A stretch of 64,000 bases of DNA from Brevibacterium gallinarum (lineage in GTDB: Bacteria > Actinomycetota > Actinomycetes > Actinomycetales > Brevibacteriaceae). The stretch lies in the NCBI RefSeq assembly GCF_014836885.1, contig NZ_JACSPY010000001.1:248001-312000 (forward strand). The letters are read 5' to 3'. The first letter of the stretch is position 1, and the number at the start of each line of letters is the position of its first letter. Under the pieces are notes generated by a model. That model saw only the letters and a program-made list of their open reading frames with translations. It made no database searches and was not told where the DNA came from. Shown here one piece after another: positions 1-8,969 of this stretch. Position numbers and translations under genes: made by a program.

Positions 1-963
1 CTCGTGGCAGTGGCCAATGCGATCCTGGGCATCGGCCACCTCGTCTTCACGATCGCCGGACAGTCCTCGATCGCCCGCTACGCGCGGGCCGACCAGCTCG
101 ACTTCGGCTTCGGCTGGTTCACCGCCGCCTACTCCGCCGGGCAGATGATCGGTCCGCTCGGCGTCACCCTGCTGCTCGGCAGCCAGGCCGCCACCCGGAC
201 CGGCGAGGTGTCGCTGGCGCTGTGGCTCGGTGCGATCATCACCGCCGGTGCGGTGCCGCTCATGTTCTTCAGCTCCCGGGCCTTCCAGCCCCGCCAGCAG
301 GGATCGACCGGTCCCGAGGCGGGGGAGCGGACTGCAGACCCGCAGCCGGAGACGGACGCACCGGACACGACGGAGCCGGAGAAGGCGCGCGTGCGTTCGA
401 TCCTGTCCAACGGCGACATCCGGGCGGCGATGCTGTCGTCGCTGGCGCTGCTGGCCGTCCTCGACATCCTCGTCGCCTTCCTCCCGCTCGTCGGCGAGGA
501 GCATGGTGTCGCCCCGGCCTGGATCGGCGTGCTGCTGGCAGTCCGCGGTGTCTCCTCGATCATCTCGCGCGTGTTCCTGCCGTACTTCTCCCACCGCTTC
601 GACCGCCGCCTGCTCGTCTTCGTCAGCGTGCTCGGTGCCGGGCTGTCACTGATCTTCCCGCCGATCGTGCTCGACTGGATGTGGCTGGCAGCGCTGCTGA
701 TGCTCATCAGCGGATTCTTCCTCGGTCTCGGGCAGCCGCTGACGATGGCGCTCATCACTTCATCGGTGCCCTCGGCCTGGCGCGGTTCGGCCCTGGCGAT
801 GCGGCTGATGGGCAACCGCATCGGCCAGGTCGCGATGCCGCTCATCGCCGGTGTCATCGCCGCGCCGGCTGGCCCGGCCGCGGCGATCTGGTGCGGTTCG
901 GCGCTGCTGCTCGCGGCCGCCGGCCACCAGTACCACCGCAACCGCGTGGGCGGTGTGGACTGA
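1..963 (+). CDS. MFS transporter, C-terminal part (truncated by window edge)
   Basis: Open reading frame runs in from the window edge, so the first helices and the true start are missing; 320 codons are visible. The visible part has paired hydrophobic segments, a long hydrophilic Pro/Glu/Thr-rich loop (about residues 98-130) as in the central loop of 12-helix major facilitator proteins, then a second hydrophobic half with an RGVSSIISR stretch after a helix. The loop contains one copy of the GC-rich repeat (about 310-324) that recurs across this window. Substrate cannot be told. Family assignment rests on hydropathy pattern and overall look. Confidence 0.8.
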   Translation, partial: LVAVANAILGIGHLVFTIAGQSSIARYARADQLDFGFGWFTAAYSAGQMIGPLGVTLLLGSQAATRTGEVSLALWLGAIITAGAVPLMFFSSRAFQPRQQGSTGPEAGERTADPQPETDAPDTTEPEKARVRSILSNGDIRAAMLSSLALLAVLDILVAFLPLVGEEHGVAPAWIGVLLAVRGVSSIISRVFLPYFSHRFDRRLLVFVSVLGAGLSLIFPPIVLDWMWLAALLMLISGFFLGLGQPLTMALITSSVPSAWRGSALAMRLMGNRIGQVAMPLIAGVIAAPAGPAAAIWCGSALLLAAAGHQYHRNRVGGVD

Positions 964-977
964 CACAGACCTGGCGC

Positions 978-2330
978 TCAGATCCCGAGCAGCAGTTTGG
1001 CGATGCCGAAGTAGATGAGCAGACCGGAGGCGTCGACGAAGGTGGTGATGAACGGGTTGGAGAACACGGCTGGGTCCGCCCGCAGCGCCTGCGCTGCCAT
1101 CGGCATGACTCCGCCGACGGTGGCGGCCATGGTGCACACGCAGATGAGGGTGAGCCCGATGACGAGTCCGATGTGGAAGTCGTACACCGCAGTTGTGAGC
1201 AGGAACCCGAGCGTGCCGAGCGAGACGCCGAGCGTGAGCCCGACGAGGAACTCTCGGCCGATGACCTTGAACGAGTCCCGCGGCGACACATCGCCCAGCG
1301 CCAGGGCACGCGTGACCGTCGTTGCCGCCTGATTGCCGGTGTTGCCGCCGGTGCCGATGAGCAGTGGGACGAACACCGAAAGCACGAGCATCTGGCTCAG
1401 TGTGGCCTCGAAGACCTCCAGCACCTGCACCGTCAGCGTCGCCCCGATGGCGAGCACGAGCAGCCAGATGATGCGCGAGCGCATGAGCGTGATCACAGAG
1501 GTCGACATGTACGGCCGGCGCAGCGGCTCCGAACCGGACATGCGCGCCAGGTCCTCGGACTCCTCGTCCTCGAGCACCGTAAGCGCATCATCGATGGTGA
1601 AGATGCCGACGAGCCGCTGCTCGGAGTCGACGACCGGCATTGCGAGCACCTTCGCCTCCGCACACCGGCGGGCAGCGGTCTCGATCGGGGTGCGGGCGTG
1701 GACCATCTCGGGCTTGACCATGAAGTCGCGCACGAGCGTGTCCGGTGCGGCTTCGATGACATCGCGCAGGCTCACCACACCGGTGACGATCCGGTCGGCG
1801 GTGAGCACCGGGATCGTGTACAGCGTCTCCGAGTCCTTCGACCGCGCCCGCACATGCTCCATCACCTCGGCAGCGCTGGCGGTCTCGAGCACGTGGATGA
1901 GCTGCGGGCTCATCCGGCGTCCCACCGAACCGCGCGGATAACCGAGGACAATGCTCGTCAGCTCCCGCTGCGACCGATCAAGGGTGCGCAGCATCTTCGA
2001 GGCGACCCCGGCCGGCAGCTCATCGAGCAGTTCGACGGCGTCATCGGGATCGAGCTCGTCGAGGACGGCGGTGACCTCTTTGTCCGTCAGACCGATGACG
2101 AGCTCACCGCGCAGCTCCGCGTCGAGGGCGTCGAAGACCTGGGCGGCGCGGTCCTTCGACAGCAGCCGGTAGACCACCGCCCGGTCGCGCGGGTTCATCC
2201 GCTCGATGACCGCGGTGACATCGCTGACGGTCATCTCATCGAGGGTGTGGGTCATCGCATAGACGTCGTTGCGGTCGACTGCCTCCTGCAGCGACTGCTC
2301 ATAACTGGCGCGCAGCTCCTCAATCCGCAT
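978..2330 (-). CDS. mgtE: Magnesium transporter MgtE
   Basis: 450 residues with the classic MgtE order: an acidic helical N domain (about 1-130, with repeated LDELDPDDAVELLDELP-type helices), two CBS domains (about 140-260) that sense cytosolic Mg2+ in this family, and a five-helix membrane domain (about 280-450) including a GTGGNTGNQAAT pore-type motif. It takes up Mg2+ across the cell membrane. The ATG is preceded by a strong AAGGAGGG ribosome binding site. It is convergent with the MFS gene and divergent from the next gene. No room is seen for a long riboswitch leader, since the neighbouring start is only 77 bp away. Confidence 0.96.
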   Translation of the reverse strand: MRIEELRASYEQSLQEAVDRNDVYAMTHTLDEMTVSDVTAVIERMNPRDRAVVYRLLSKDRAAQVFDALDAELRGELVIGLTDKEVTAVLDELDPDDAVELLDELPAGVASKMLRTLDRSQRELTSIVLGYPRGSVGRRMSPQLIHVLETASAAEVMEHVRARSKDSETLYTIPVLTADRIVTGVVSLRDVIEAAPDTLVRDFMVKPEMVHARTPIETAARRCAEAKVLAMPVVDSEQRLVGIFTIDDALTVLEDEESEDLARMSGSEPLRRPYMSTSVITLMRSRIIWLLVLAIGATLTVQVLEVFEATLSQMLVLSVFVPLLIGTGGNTGNQAATTVTRALALGDVSPRDSFKVIGREFLVGLTLGVSLGTLGFLLTTAVYDFHIGLVIGLTLICVCTMAATVGGVMPMAAQALRADPAVFSNPFITTFVDASGLLIYFGIAKLLLGI

Positions 2331-2395
2331 GTTCCAACACCCTCCTTCTGTCTCATCGGCGCTCAGCGGCAGGCGCTGAGTTCATCCGCATCTTT

Positions 2396-2401
2396 TATGC
2401 T
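2396..2401 (+). promoter_or_regulatory. -10 box TATGCT, leaderless promoter
   Basis: TATGCT lies 6 nt before the ATG at 2408 and there is no ribosome binding site between them. Confidence 0.5.
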
Positions 2402-2407
2402 GGTTCC

Positions 2408-3385
2408 ATGTATGACGCGCAGCACATCGAACGCATCCGCACGACGACGAAGCGCCTTGATGCCCTTCACTCCGCCAGCTACTTCTCCCCGGCGGTCGCC
2501 CGCGCGCTGGCCGAGATCGGGCTGACGCACCCCTCTGGCGGGTACTTCGCTGCGCGTTCGGCTGCGCTCGGCCGGGTGCAGGCCTCGGTCGTCGCTGCGA
2601 CGTTCTACAGTTTCAACGCTGACTTTATCAGCGAGTTCGTCCCCGCCTGCTGGGATGTCGCCGCGCCCGAGGCGGTGCTCGCCGCCCGGCATCGCGGGGT
2701 CGAGGAGATGATGGCTGAGATCTTCACCGCCGAGGGTGTCGAAACCGATGCGCTCGCCGATGCCGCCGCCGAGGTGCTGACACTGCTGCAGCCGGTGCTC
2801 GAAGTGATGCTGCCCGATGGCCGGCCGCTCTTCGCCGCCCATGCCGAGGCGCTGTCGGAGGGGATCGCCACCAGCGACGGCGTGCTCGCGCCGCTGACCC
2901 AGCTGTGGGCGGCGGTGACGCTGCTGCGCGAATACCGCGGCGACGGCCATATCGCTGCGCTGCTGGCCCACGATCTCACCGGTTTGGAATCGGTCATCCT
3001 GCATGTGGCCAGCGGCACGAGCTTCACCGCGCGGGCCGCGCGCCGCTCACGCGGCTGGTCGCACGAGATCTGGGACACCTATGTCGAGGGGCTGATCGAC
3101 AACGGCCTGCTGCAGCGCACCGGCCAGCATGCCGACGCCGAGGCGGCCGACCCGGAGCAGGCGGCGACCGGCGGGCTGGCGCTGACCGATGAGGCGATCG
3201 TGTTGCGTGAGGCGATCGAGGACGCCACCGACGACACCGTCGCCCACGCGTGGAGCATGCTCGATGAGCATGAGCATGCCCGGCTGGCGGAGCTGGCGAC
3301 GCCGCTGGCGCGCACCGTTGTGAAGTCCGGGGTGTTCCCGGCGAAGGTGTTCGCGCCGGGGTCGGGAATGGTCAGGCGCCGCTGA
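2408..3385 (+). CDS. SCO6745-family protein (SalK-like)
   Basis: 325 residues, all-helical and soluble. The start MYDAQHIERIRTTTKRLDALHSASYFSP and the following GGYFAARSAALGRV resemble the actinobacterial SCO6745/SalK family, a winged-helix-like group of unknown biochemical role. The RARRSRGWSHEIWD segment near residue 210 fits the conserved second half. Likely leaderless. It is convergent with orn and separated from it by 28 bp. No catalytic motif is visible, and I infer no function beyond family membership. Confidence 0.75.
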   Translation: MYDAQHIERIRTTTKRLDALHSASYFSPAVARALAEIGLTHPSGGYFAARSAALGRVQASVVAATFYSFNADFISEFVPACWDVAAPEAVLAARHRGVEEMMAEIFTAEGVETDALADAAAEVLTLLQPVLEVMLPDGRPLFAAHAEALSEGIATSDGVLAPLTQLWAAVTLLREYRGDGHIAALLAHDLTGLESVILHVASGTSFTARAARRSRGWSHEIWDTYVEGLIDNGLLQRTGQHADAEAADPEQAATGGLALTDEAIVLREAIEDATDDTVAHAWSMLDEHEHARLAELATPLARTVVKSGVFPAKVFAPGSGMVRRR

Positions 3386-3413
3386 GGCAGCACCCGGCAG
3401 GCGGCTCAGCGGC

Positions 3414-4052
3414 TCAGGACTCGGGCTGTGCTGGCGCAGATTCTGCTGCTTCGGACTCGCTGCCGCTGACCGCTTGGGCAGCCGCGGTCGCCTCATCGCC
3501 AGTCGGCTCCTCTGCGCGGAAGAGCAGTGTGCGGTAGTACTGCAGCTCGCGGATCGAATCCTGGATATCGCCCAGCGCCCGGTGCCCGCCGGTCTTGGCC
3601 GGGGCGCAGTAGTAGGCGCGCGGGTACCAGCGCTTGGCCAGCTCCTTGATCGAGGAGACATCGATGATCCGGTAGTGCAGCACCTCGACGAGGTGCGGCA
3701 TCTGCGCCTGCAGGAACTGCTTGTCGGTGCCGACTGAGTTGCCGCCGAGCGGGGCGCGCACCGAGGCGGGCACATGCCGGCGGATGTAGTCGATGACCTG
3801 CTGTTCGGCAGAGGCGACATCCGTGCCGGAGTCGAGCTCGTCGATGAGCCCGGAGGCGGTGTGCATGTTCGTGACGAACTCACCCATCTGCGCACGCGCC
3901 GCATCCGAGGGCCGGATGATGATGTCGATGCCCTCGTCGACGGGGTTGAGGTCGAAGTCGGTGACGATGCACGCGATCTCCACCAGCTCGTCGGTGCCGA
4001 CCTTCAGGCCGGTCATCTCACAGTCGATCCATACAATCTTGTCGGTAGCCAC
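3414..4052 (-). CDS. orn: Oligoribonuclease
   Basis: 212 residues from the GTG at 4052, the start chosen because the family begins right before the first exonuclease motif. DEDDh 3'-5' exonuclease that degrades di- to pentaribonucleotides at the end of mRNA decay and pGpG turnover. The Exo I motif IVWIDCEMTGL is near residue 6, NMHTASGL follows, and the Exo III region GGHRALGDIQDSIRELQYY with HxxxxD lies near residue 160. A Glu/Ala-rich tail of about 30 residues is longer than in the E. coli enzyme (about 180). An upstream in-frame extension to 4280 is rejected because it overlaps the divergent gene and is low-complexity. Confidence 0.95.
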   Translation of the reverse strand: MATDKIVWIDCEMTGLKVGTDELVEIACIVTDFDLNPVDEGIDIIIRPSDAARAQMGEFVTNMHTASGLIDELDSGTDVASAEQQVIDYIRRHVPASVRAPLGGNSVGTDKQFLQAQMPHLVEVLHYRIIDVSSIKELAKRWYPRAYYCAPAKTGGHRALGDIQDSIRELQYYRTLLFRAEEPTGDEATAAAQAVSGSESEAAESAPAQPES

Positions 4053-4059
4053 ACGAGCA

Positions 4060-4065
4060 ATCCTA
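4060..4065 (-). promoter_or_regulatory. -10 box TAGGAT for leaderless orn
   Basis: On the minus strand TAGGAT sits 7 nt before the GTG of orn. This supports the short start and a leaderless transcript. Confidence 0.5.
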
Positions 4066-4079
4066 GGACATGGCCGCCA

Positions 4080-4121
4080 GGCCACCGCCTCGGCACCGGT
4101 GCCCACCGCCTCGGTGCCGGA
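4080..4121. repeat. Two copies of the GC-rich CCGCCTCGG repeat
   Basis: CCACCGCCTCGGCACCGG and CCACCGCCTCGGTGCCGG stand side by side in the orn / membrane-gene divergent spacer. They belong to the repeat family described in the findings. Confidence 0.6.
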
Positions 4122-4278
4122 GTCCTGCGCCTGCGGACTGAGCGAACACTCAGACTGGGCCGGTAACCTGATCGGCTGTCCTCCGCCGCGCCGGGTCGCC
4201 CCGGGATCCCGCGGCTGGTCAACTACACTTGAAGCACGCGTGCGCACCCGCGCCTGAGCCGTTGAACGAAGGGACTCC

Positions 4279-5913
4279 ATGCGCTATTTCCTTGCCGGAC
4301 TGCTGGTGATCGCCGGCCTCATCCTCGGCGGAATCGGGATACTGCAGAAGACCGCCTGGGCGCCGGACACCCAGATCACCAGCTCGGCGACCTTCGATGA
4401 TCCCGGCTCGGTCATCGTCGTTGAGCCCGGCGTGCTCAACCTCTACCAGACGCCGGCTGAGCTGGCCGTCGAGGGCGAAGGTGAGATCACGATCGCGCAG
4501 GCCAGCAAGGAGAACGTCGACGCGTGGGTCGGCACCAGCACCCACACCACCGTCACCGGTGTCGACGGTGAAGGAGGGCTCGTGACCGAGAAGGTCGACG
4601 GTGAGGAGAACACCACCCCGCCGGTCGCCGGCGCTGACCTGTGGAACGCAGAAACCACCGCCGTCTCCCCGGCGACGCTCGAATGGGACCAGGACGCCGG
4701 ACGCACGAGCTTCGTCATCGGCACCGACGGTGAGGCCCCGGCGGCGTCGAAGGTGACGCTGGCCTGGCCGAACGACACCGCCACCCCGTGGGCGATCCCG
4801 CTCATGGTCATCGGTGCGATCCTCATCGGCCTCGGCATCCTCGCCGGCTGGTTCAACCGCAAGAAGGCCATCCGCGAGGCCCAGCGCCGGCAGGCGCGCC
4901 AGGAGCGGCGCAAGAAGCTCGCCCAGACCGGTGCGGCGTTTGCGATCGTGCCGGTCATCGCGCTCGCCGGCTGCGGTTCCGAAGAGGTGCCCAAGGCCAA
5001 GCCGTCCGATCCGCCGGAGACCCCGGTGGCCGTCATCGACGACGGGCAGGCCGAGAAGATCCTCAGCAAGGTCGCCGAGACTGTCGCCGCTGCGGACAAG
5101 GACACCGACGCCGAGGCGCTCAAGGCCCGTGCCGACGGCCCGGCCCTGCAGCAGCGCGAAGCCGCCTACAAGGTCAAGGGCAAGGCCAAGGACGCCAAGC
5201 TGCCCCCGCCGCTCGCTGCTGATGAGATCGTCCTGAACTTCACCGCCGCCTCCGACCAGTGGCCGCGTGTGACCGAACTGGTGACGAAGAGCGCTGAGGA
5301 CGGCAGCCTGCAGGTGCTCGTGCTCTCCCAGGCCGACCCGCGGGCTGACTACAAGCTGTGGGCGCAGACCGTCATCCTCGGCGGCGCCCAGATTCCCGAG
5401 GTCGCCGACGCCCGGCAAGGCGCAGAACTGCTGCCGGCAGATGCCGAGGGGCTGCGCCAGACTCCGGCGGACACCGTCAAGAAGTACGCCGAGGTGCTGG
5501 CCAAGGGCAAGGACGCCGAGGACGCCGGCGCCTACACCGAGGATGCGCTGCGCAAGCACATCGCCGAGGCGCAGAAGAAGCAGAAAGACACTCTGTCCGA
5601 GGGCAAGGCGAAGGTCGACTTCTCATACGAAGGCGGTCCCGAGGTCGTCGCTCAGCGCACCGCTGACGGCGGCGCACTGGTGACCGGCTCGATCCGCGGC
5701 ACCTCGACGATCACCCCGGACAAACAGGACGACCGCACCGGCGAGATCACTCTGCCGAAGACCCAGGCGGAGGTCACCGGCGAGAAGACGACGAAGAAGA
5801 AGCTGGAGACCGAGTTCCAGTACATGGTCACCTTCGTCGTCCCGCCCGGTGAGGACGGCCAGATCACCCTTGTCGGATTCAGTGAAGCACTCACCGGAGC
5901 CAAGCTGCTCTGA
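4279..5913 (+). CDS. Membrane protein with internal lipobox (paralogue 1)
   Basis: 544 residues, family not recognised. Visible layout: N-terminal signal-anchor helix (4-24), about 145 extracytoplasmic residues, a second helix (171-192), a highly basic loop (193-215, many Arg/Lys), then a third hydrophobic stretch ending in IALAGCGSEE with Cys at 232, which looks exactly like a lipoprotein signal, and a long Lys/Asp-rich extracellular C-terminal domain. The protein therefore looks like an anchored ectodomain fused to a lipoprotein. Its architecture is shared with the gene at 7021. The thioredoxin-like gene follows after 37 bp, so the three are probably one operon. The start ATG has a GAAGGG site 7 nt upstream. 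Confidence 0.8.
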   Translation: MRYFLAGLLVIAGLILGGIGILQKTAWAPDTQITSSATFDDPGSVIVVEPGVLNLYQTPAELAVEGEGEITIAQASKENVDAWVGTSTHTTVTGVDGEGGLVTEKVDGEENTTPPVAGADLWNAETTAVSPATLEWDQDAGRTSFVIGTDGEAPAASKVTLAWPNDTATPWAIPLMVIGAILIGLGILAGWFNRKKAIREAQRRQARQERRKKLAQTGAAFAIVPVIALAGCGSEEVPKAKPSDPPETPVAVIDDGQAEKILSKVAETVAAADKDTDAEALKARADGPALQQREAAYKVKGKAKDAKLPPPLAADEIVLNFTAASDQWPRVTELVTKSAEDGSLQVLVLSQADPRADYKLWAQTVILGGAQIPEVADARQGAELLPADAEGLRQTPADTVKKYAEVLAKGKDAEDAGAYTEDALRKHIAEAQKKQKDTLSEGKAKVDFSYEGGPEVVAQRTADGGALVTGSIRGTSTITPDKQDDRTGEITLPKTQAEVTGEKTTKKKLETEFQYMVTFVVPPGEDGQITLVGFSEALTGAKLL

Positions 5914-5950
5914 GCTGCAGCGGCCCTATGCGAAAGGAACTCACACGAGC

Positions 5951-6925
5951 ATGACCGAACACCCCGCACACCCCAACACCGCCGGCAGTCAGGGACTCGA
6001 CTTGTCCGCCGTGCGCAGCCGCAGCCAGGCCGAAACCGCACCCGCTGCCCCAGCCGGGGGCGCCCCAGCCGGTGGCGCGCCGGTCGGCGGCGCACCGGCC
6101 GGTGCGGACACCGTCAGCGTGCCGGCGCTGGTCTTCGATGTCACCGAGGAGACTTTCAACGACGTCGTCGAACTGTCGATGAGCGTTCCGGTCGTCGTCG
6201 ACCTGTGGGCCGACTGGTGCGGGCCGTGCAAGCAGCTCTCCCCGGTGCTGGACAAGGTCGTCGGCGATTTCGGCGGCAAGGTCGTGCTCGCCAAGGTCGA
6301 CGTGGATGCCAACCCGCGGCTGCAGCAGGTCTTCCAGGTGCAGTCGATCCCGACGGTCGTCGCGATCCTCAAGGGCCAGCCGGTGCCGCTGTTCCAGGGC
6401 GCCCAGCCCGAACCGCAGGTCCGCCAGGTCTTCGAACAGCTCGTCGCCGCTGCTGCGCAGAACGGCGTGACGAAGACGGCCGTGCCCGCCGGTGAGCAGA
6501 CCCCGGCAGCTGCCGGCCCAGCCCACCCCGAAGCGATCGAGGCACTCGAACGCGACGACCTCGATGCAGCCGAGCGGATCTACCGCACGGCTCTCTCTGA
6601 GGCGCCAGCCGATGAGGAAGCGCGGCTCGGGCTCGCTCGCGTCGGCCTGCTCAAGCGCGTCAAGGACGCCGATCCCGAGGCCGTTCGCCAGGCAGCGGCA
6701 TCCGACTCCACCGACGTCGATGCGGCCCTGGCCTGTGCTGACCTCGACGCTGCCGGCGGACACGTCGAGGACGCCTTCAACCGGCTGCTGACGATCCTGC
6801 CGAGTCTGTCCGGAGACGACAAGGAGCGCGTGCGCACCCGCCTCGTCGATCTCTTCGACGTCGTCGGTGCCGAGGACCAGCGCGTGACGAAGGCCCGCTC
6901 ACGCCTCATGCGCGCCCTGTTCTGA
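5951..6925 (+). CDS. Thioredoxin-domain co-chaperone, CnoX/YbbN-like
   Basis: 324 residues. A low-complexity Ala/Gly/Pro leader (about 30-52, GGAPAGGAP repeats) precedes a thioredoxin fold with WADWCGPCK (Cys 90 and 93) and the cis-Pro stretch SIPTVV. The C-terminal 130 residues are TPR-like helices. This is the layout of CnoX/YbbN proteins, which hand client proteins to chaperones and protect them from oxidation. Unlike E. coli CnoX, both active-site Cys are kept, so redox activity is possible. The ATG at 5951 follows GAAAGGA; an upstream extension into the previous gene is rejected. It is flanked by the two internal-lipobox paralogues. Confidence 0.88.
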   Translation: MTEHPAHPNTAGSQGLDLSAVRSRSQAETAPAAPAGGAPAGGAPVGGAPAGADTVSVPALVFDVTEETFNDVVELSMSVPVVVDLWADWCGPCKQLSPVLDKVVGDFGGKVVLAKVDVDANPRLQQVFQVQSIPTVVAILKGQPVPLFQGAQPEPQVRQVFEQLVAAAAQNGVTKTAVPAGEQTPAAAGPAHPEAIEALERDDLDAAERIYRTALSEAPADEEARLGLARVGLLKRVKDADPEAVRQAAASDSTDVDAALACADLDAAGGHVEDAFNRLLTILPSLSGDDKERVRTRLVDLFDVVGAEDQRVTKARSRLMRALF

Positions 6926-7020
6926 ACCGGCTCACCGGCTCGCTGCCGCCAGCCGGCCGGTGCCAGCTGACCGTTTTCGCCGTCCATCTGTTCCCGCACG
7001 AGAAAGGACCGCTCAACCGC

Positions 7021-8847
7021 GTGGTTCGCCTCATTCTGGCTGCCTTCTCCGCCATCGGCGGGCTCGTCTGCGCTGCCCTGTCGCTGTCAGCGCTGTCGGT
7101 TGTCGGCGCCGATGACATCGTCGACACCGCACCATCGCAGATCCACGACGGGGCCTACGCCTTCGTACTCAACCCGCAGCTGGTGCCGTTCGAGAACACC
7201 GAGGCGACCCTGCAGGTCAGCGGGGATGCGGAACTGTTCATGGGCACGGCCAGCGGAGTCGACGTCGACAGCTACCTGACCGGCATCGCCCATGAGGAAG
7301 TCACCGAGATCGATTTCCCGTTGGCGCTTAAGACCCGGTTCATCGACGGGGAGCCGGCACCGCTGAACGACGCGGCCGGCCGGGACTGGTGGACCGCCTC
7401 CCAGACCGGCAGCCAGCTGTCGCACACCTTCGACCTCGACGCCGAATCCGGTGAGGTCATCGTCGTCGCCCCAGCCGACCCGGAAGGCAACCTCGATGGA
7501 GTCGAGCTGCAGCTGAACATGGACACCGGGGGAGTGTTCCCCGCCAGCCTCATCGGCCTGGCTCTGGCGATCCTCGCCTTCGGCACGGCTGCCTACTTCC
7601 TGTTGCGCTGGCTTGACGCTCGCCCCGGACGCCGGCGCCGGCTGCGCCGCGAGTACGGCCGCGGCGGGTCCGGCCGCGGTGGATCGAGCTGCACCGGATC
7701 GGGCCGCGGTGGGTCAGGTCGCGGCGGCTCAGGTGGATCCCGCATGTCCGACCTCGGTGCCCGCGCAAAGGACCTGGCCGGCCGGACAGCCGCCTCAGCC
7801 ACACGCGCGACCGCGCGGAAGAACCGCAGCCAGCGCACCACCCAGCTGGCACGGAAGGCCACCGCCCAGCGGGCACGGAAGGCCACCGCCATCGGGTCTG
7901 TCGTCACCCTCGGGGTGCTGGCCGGCTGCTCGCCGCTGCCGGTTGCCCAGCCCTCGAGTCCGAACCTCACCGAGTTCGAGCGCCCCGCCCTGCGCGCAGG
8001 GGAGGCCGGTGAGTTCCTCACCTCCTACACCGAGCGCCTCGACGCCAGCCTCAAGGGCGATGAGGATCAGCTCGACAAGATCCAGGCTCCGCCGCTGCTC
8101 GACCGCACCCGCGCCGAGATCCTCATCGCCAAGGCTGCCAAGACGGAGCTCTCAGCAGTGAACTTCGACCAGATCGTCGCCGGCGGCCCGTCCTTTGCCG
8201 AGTACCCGATGTGGTTCATCGCCTTCGGCAAGCCCTCTGACAGCGATGAGACCGTCCAGGCGATGCTCGTCACCCGCGAATCAGCAGGCGAGGACTGGCA
8301 GGTGACCCAGAGCCTCTTCGTTCCGCAGGAGAACGTGCCGACCCTCATGGCCGACGGCACCGGCGCGGTCGAGCAGTCGGGCACAGAGTTCACCGAGCTC
8401 GGCACCACCGCCAAAGAAACCCTCCAGCAGTACCTGGAGACCGGTGAGATCCCGGAGAACGACCAGAACATCGAATACGCCTCAGACGCCTTCACCGGAT
8501 TCCGCGACTATGTCGATGAGATGGCCGGCAACGACGAGGCCTTCGAGGGCACCACAGTCACCTGCGACCCCTACGATGAGGCGACCGTGCCGCTGGCCGA
8601 ACACGGGCTCAAGACCGAAACCGGGGACGTGTCCTTCGGCGAAGTGCGCTGCACGATCGAACTCACGGTTCGCTCCGGCGGGTCGATCGACGTCGGCGAA
8701 GAGCTCGAAGCGGTCATGACGAGCGACCTCGAGGGCGGCAAGCTGCTCATCAGCACCTCGATCCCCTACATGCTCCTCGGCTCAGAGCAGACCAACCTCA
8801 TCGTCGGCTCCGACTGGTTCCTGCTCGAAGCCCAGACCACCGACTGA
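7021..8847 (+). CDS. Membrane protein with internal lipobox (paralogue 2)
   Basis: 608 residues from a GTG start behind GAGAAAGGA. Same plan as the protein at 4279: signal-anchor helix (5-30), ectodomain, second helix (about 174-196), a basic segment expanded here by Gly/Arg/Ser repeats (about 203-240) and an Arg/Lys-rich stretch, then VVTLGVLAGCSP with the lipobox-like Cys at 303, and an extracellular C-terminal domain with two Cys (near 522 and 543). Divergent in sequence from its paralogue but alike in order of elements. Function unknown. In the same direction as, and 95 bp after, the CnoX-like gene. Confidence 0.78.
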   Translation: MVRLILAAFSAIGGLVCAALSLSALSVVGADDIVDTAPSQIHDGAYAFVLNPQLVPFENTEATLQVSGDAELFMGTASGVDVDSYLTGIAHEEVTEIDFPLALKTRFIDGEPAPLNDAAGRDWWTASQTGSQLSHTFDLDAESGEVIVVAPADPEGNLDGVELQLNMDTGGVFPASLIGLALAILAFGTAAYFLLRWLDARPGRRRRLRREYGRGGSGRGGSSCTGSGRGGSGRGGSGGSRMSDLGARAKDLAGRTAASATRATARKNRSQRTTQLARKATAQRARKATAIGSVVTLGVLAGCSPLPVAQPSSPNLTEFERPALRAGEAGEFLTSYTERLDASLKGDEDQLDKIQAPPLLDRTRAEILIAKAAKTELSAVNFDQIVAGGPSFAEYPMWFIAFGKPSDSDETVQAMLVTRESAGEDWQVTQSLFVPQENVPTLMADGTGAVEQSGTEFTELGTTAKETLQQYLETGEIPENDQNIEYASDAFTGFRDYVDEMAGNDEAFEGTTVTCDPYDEATVPLAEHGLKTETGDVSFGEVRCTIELTVRSGGSIDVGEELEAVMTSDLEGGKLLISTSIPYMLLGSEQTNLIVGSDWFLLEAQTTD

Positions 8848-8969
8848 CGAACCGCCGAGCCGGCTGCCTGCCCGACGCCTCGGGTGCGGTCACGTCAGCT
8901 GCGGCAAGCTCAGCCGCACCAATCCCAGGTGCGGCATGCCCAGCCGCGGCGTGCCCGGGCGCACCGGGC
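8848..8969. repeat. Spacer of degenerate GC-rich direct repeats between convergent genes
   Basis: Between two stop codons lie repeated units of the type GCTGCGGCAAGCTCAGCCGC / GGTGCGGCATGCCCAGCCGC, plus one GACGCCTCGGGTGCGG copy of the window-wide repeat. No gene is seen. Confidence 0.55.

Noticed and set aside
2331..2407. Mg2+ riboswitch ahead of mgtE
   Set aside because: Only 77 bp to the divergent gene and no large structured leader.
222..2525. 767-codon plus-strand open frame across the MFS end and mgtE
   Set aside because: Arg/His/Asp-rich shadow of two well-supported genes; no domain, no start signal.
4219..5559. 446-codon minus-strand frame opposite the first internal-lipobox gene
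   Set aside because: Composition typical of antisense frames in high-G+C DNA; the plus-strand protein has signal, helices and a paralogue.
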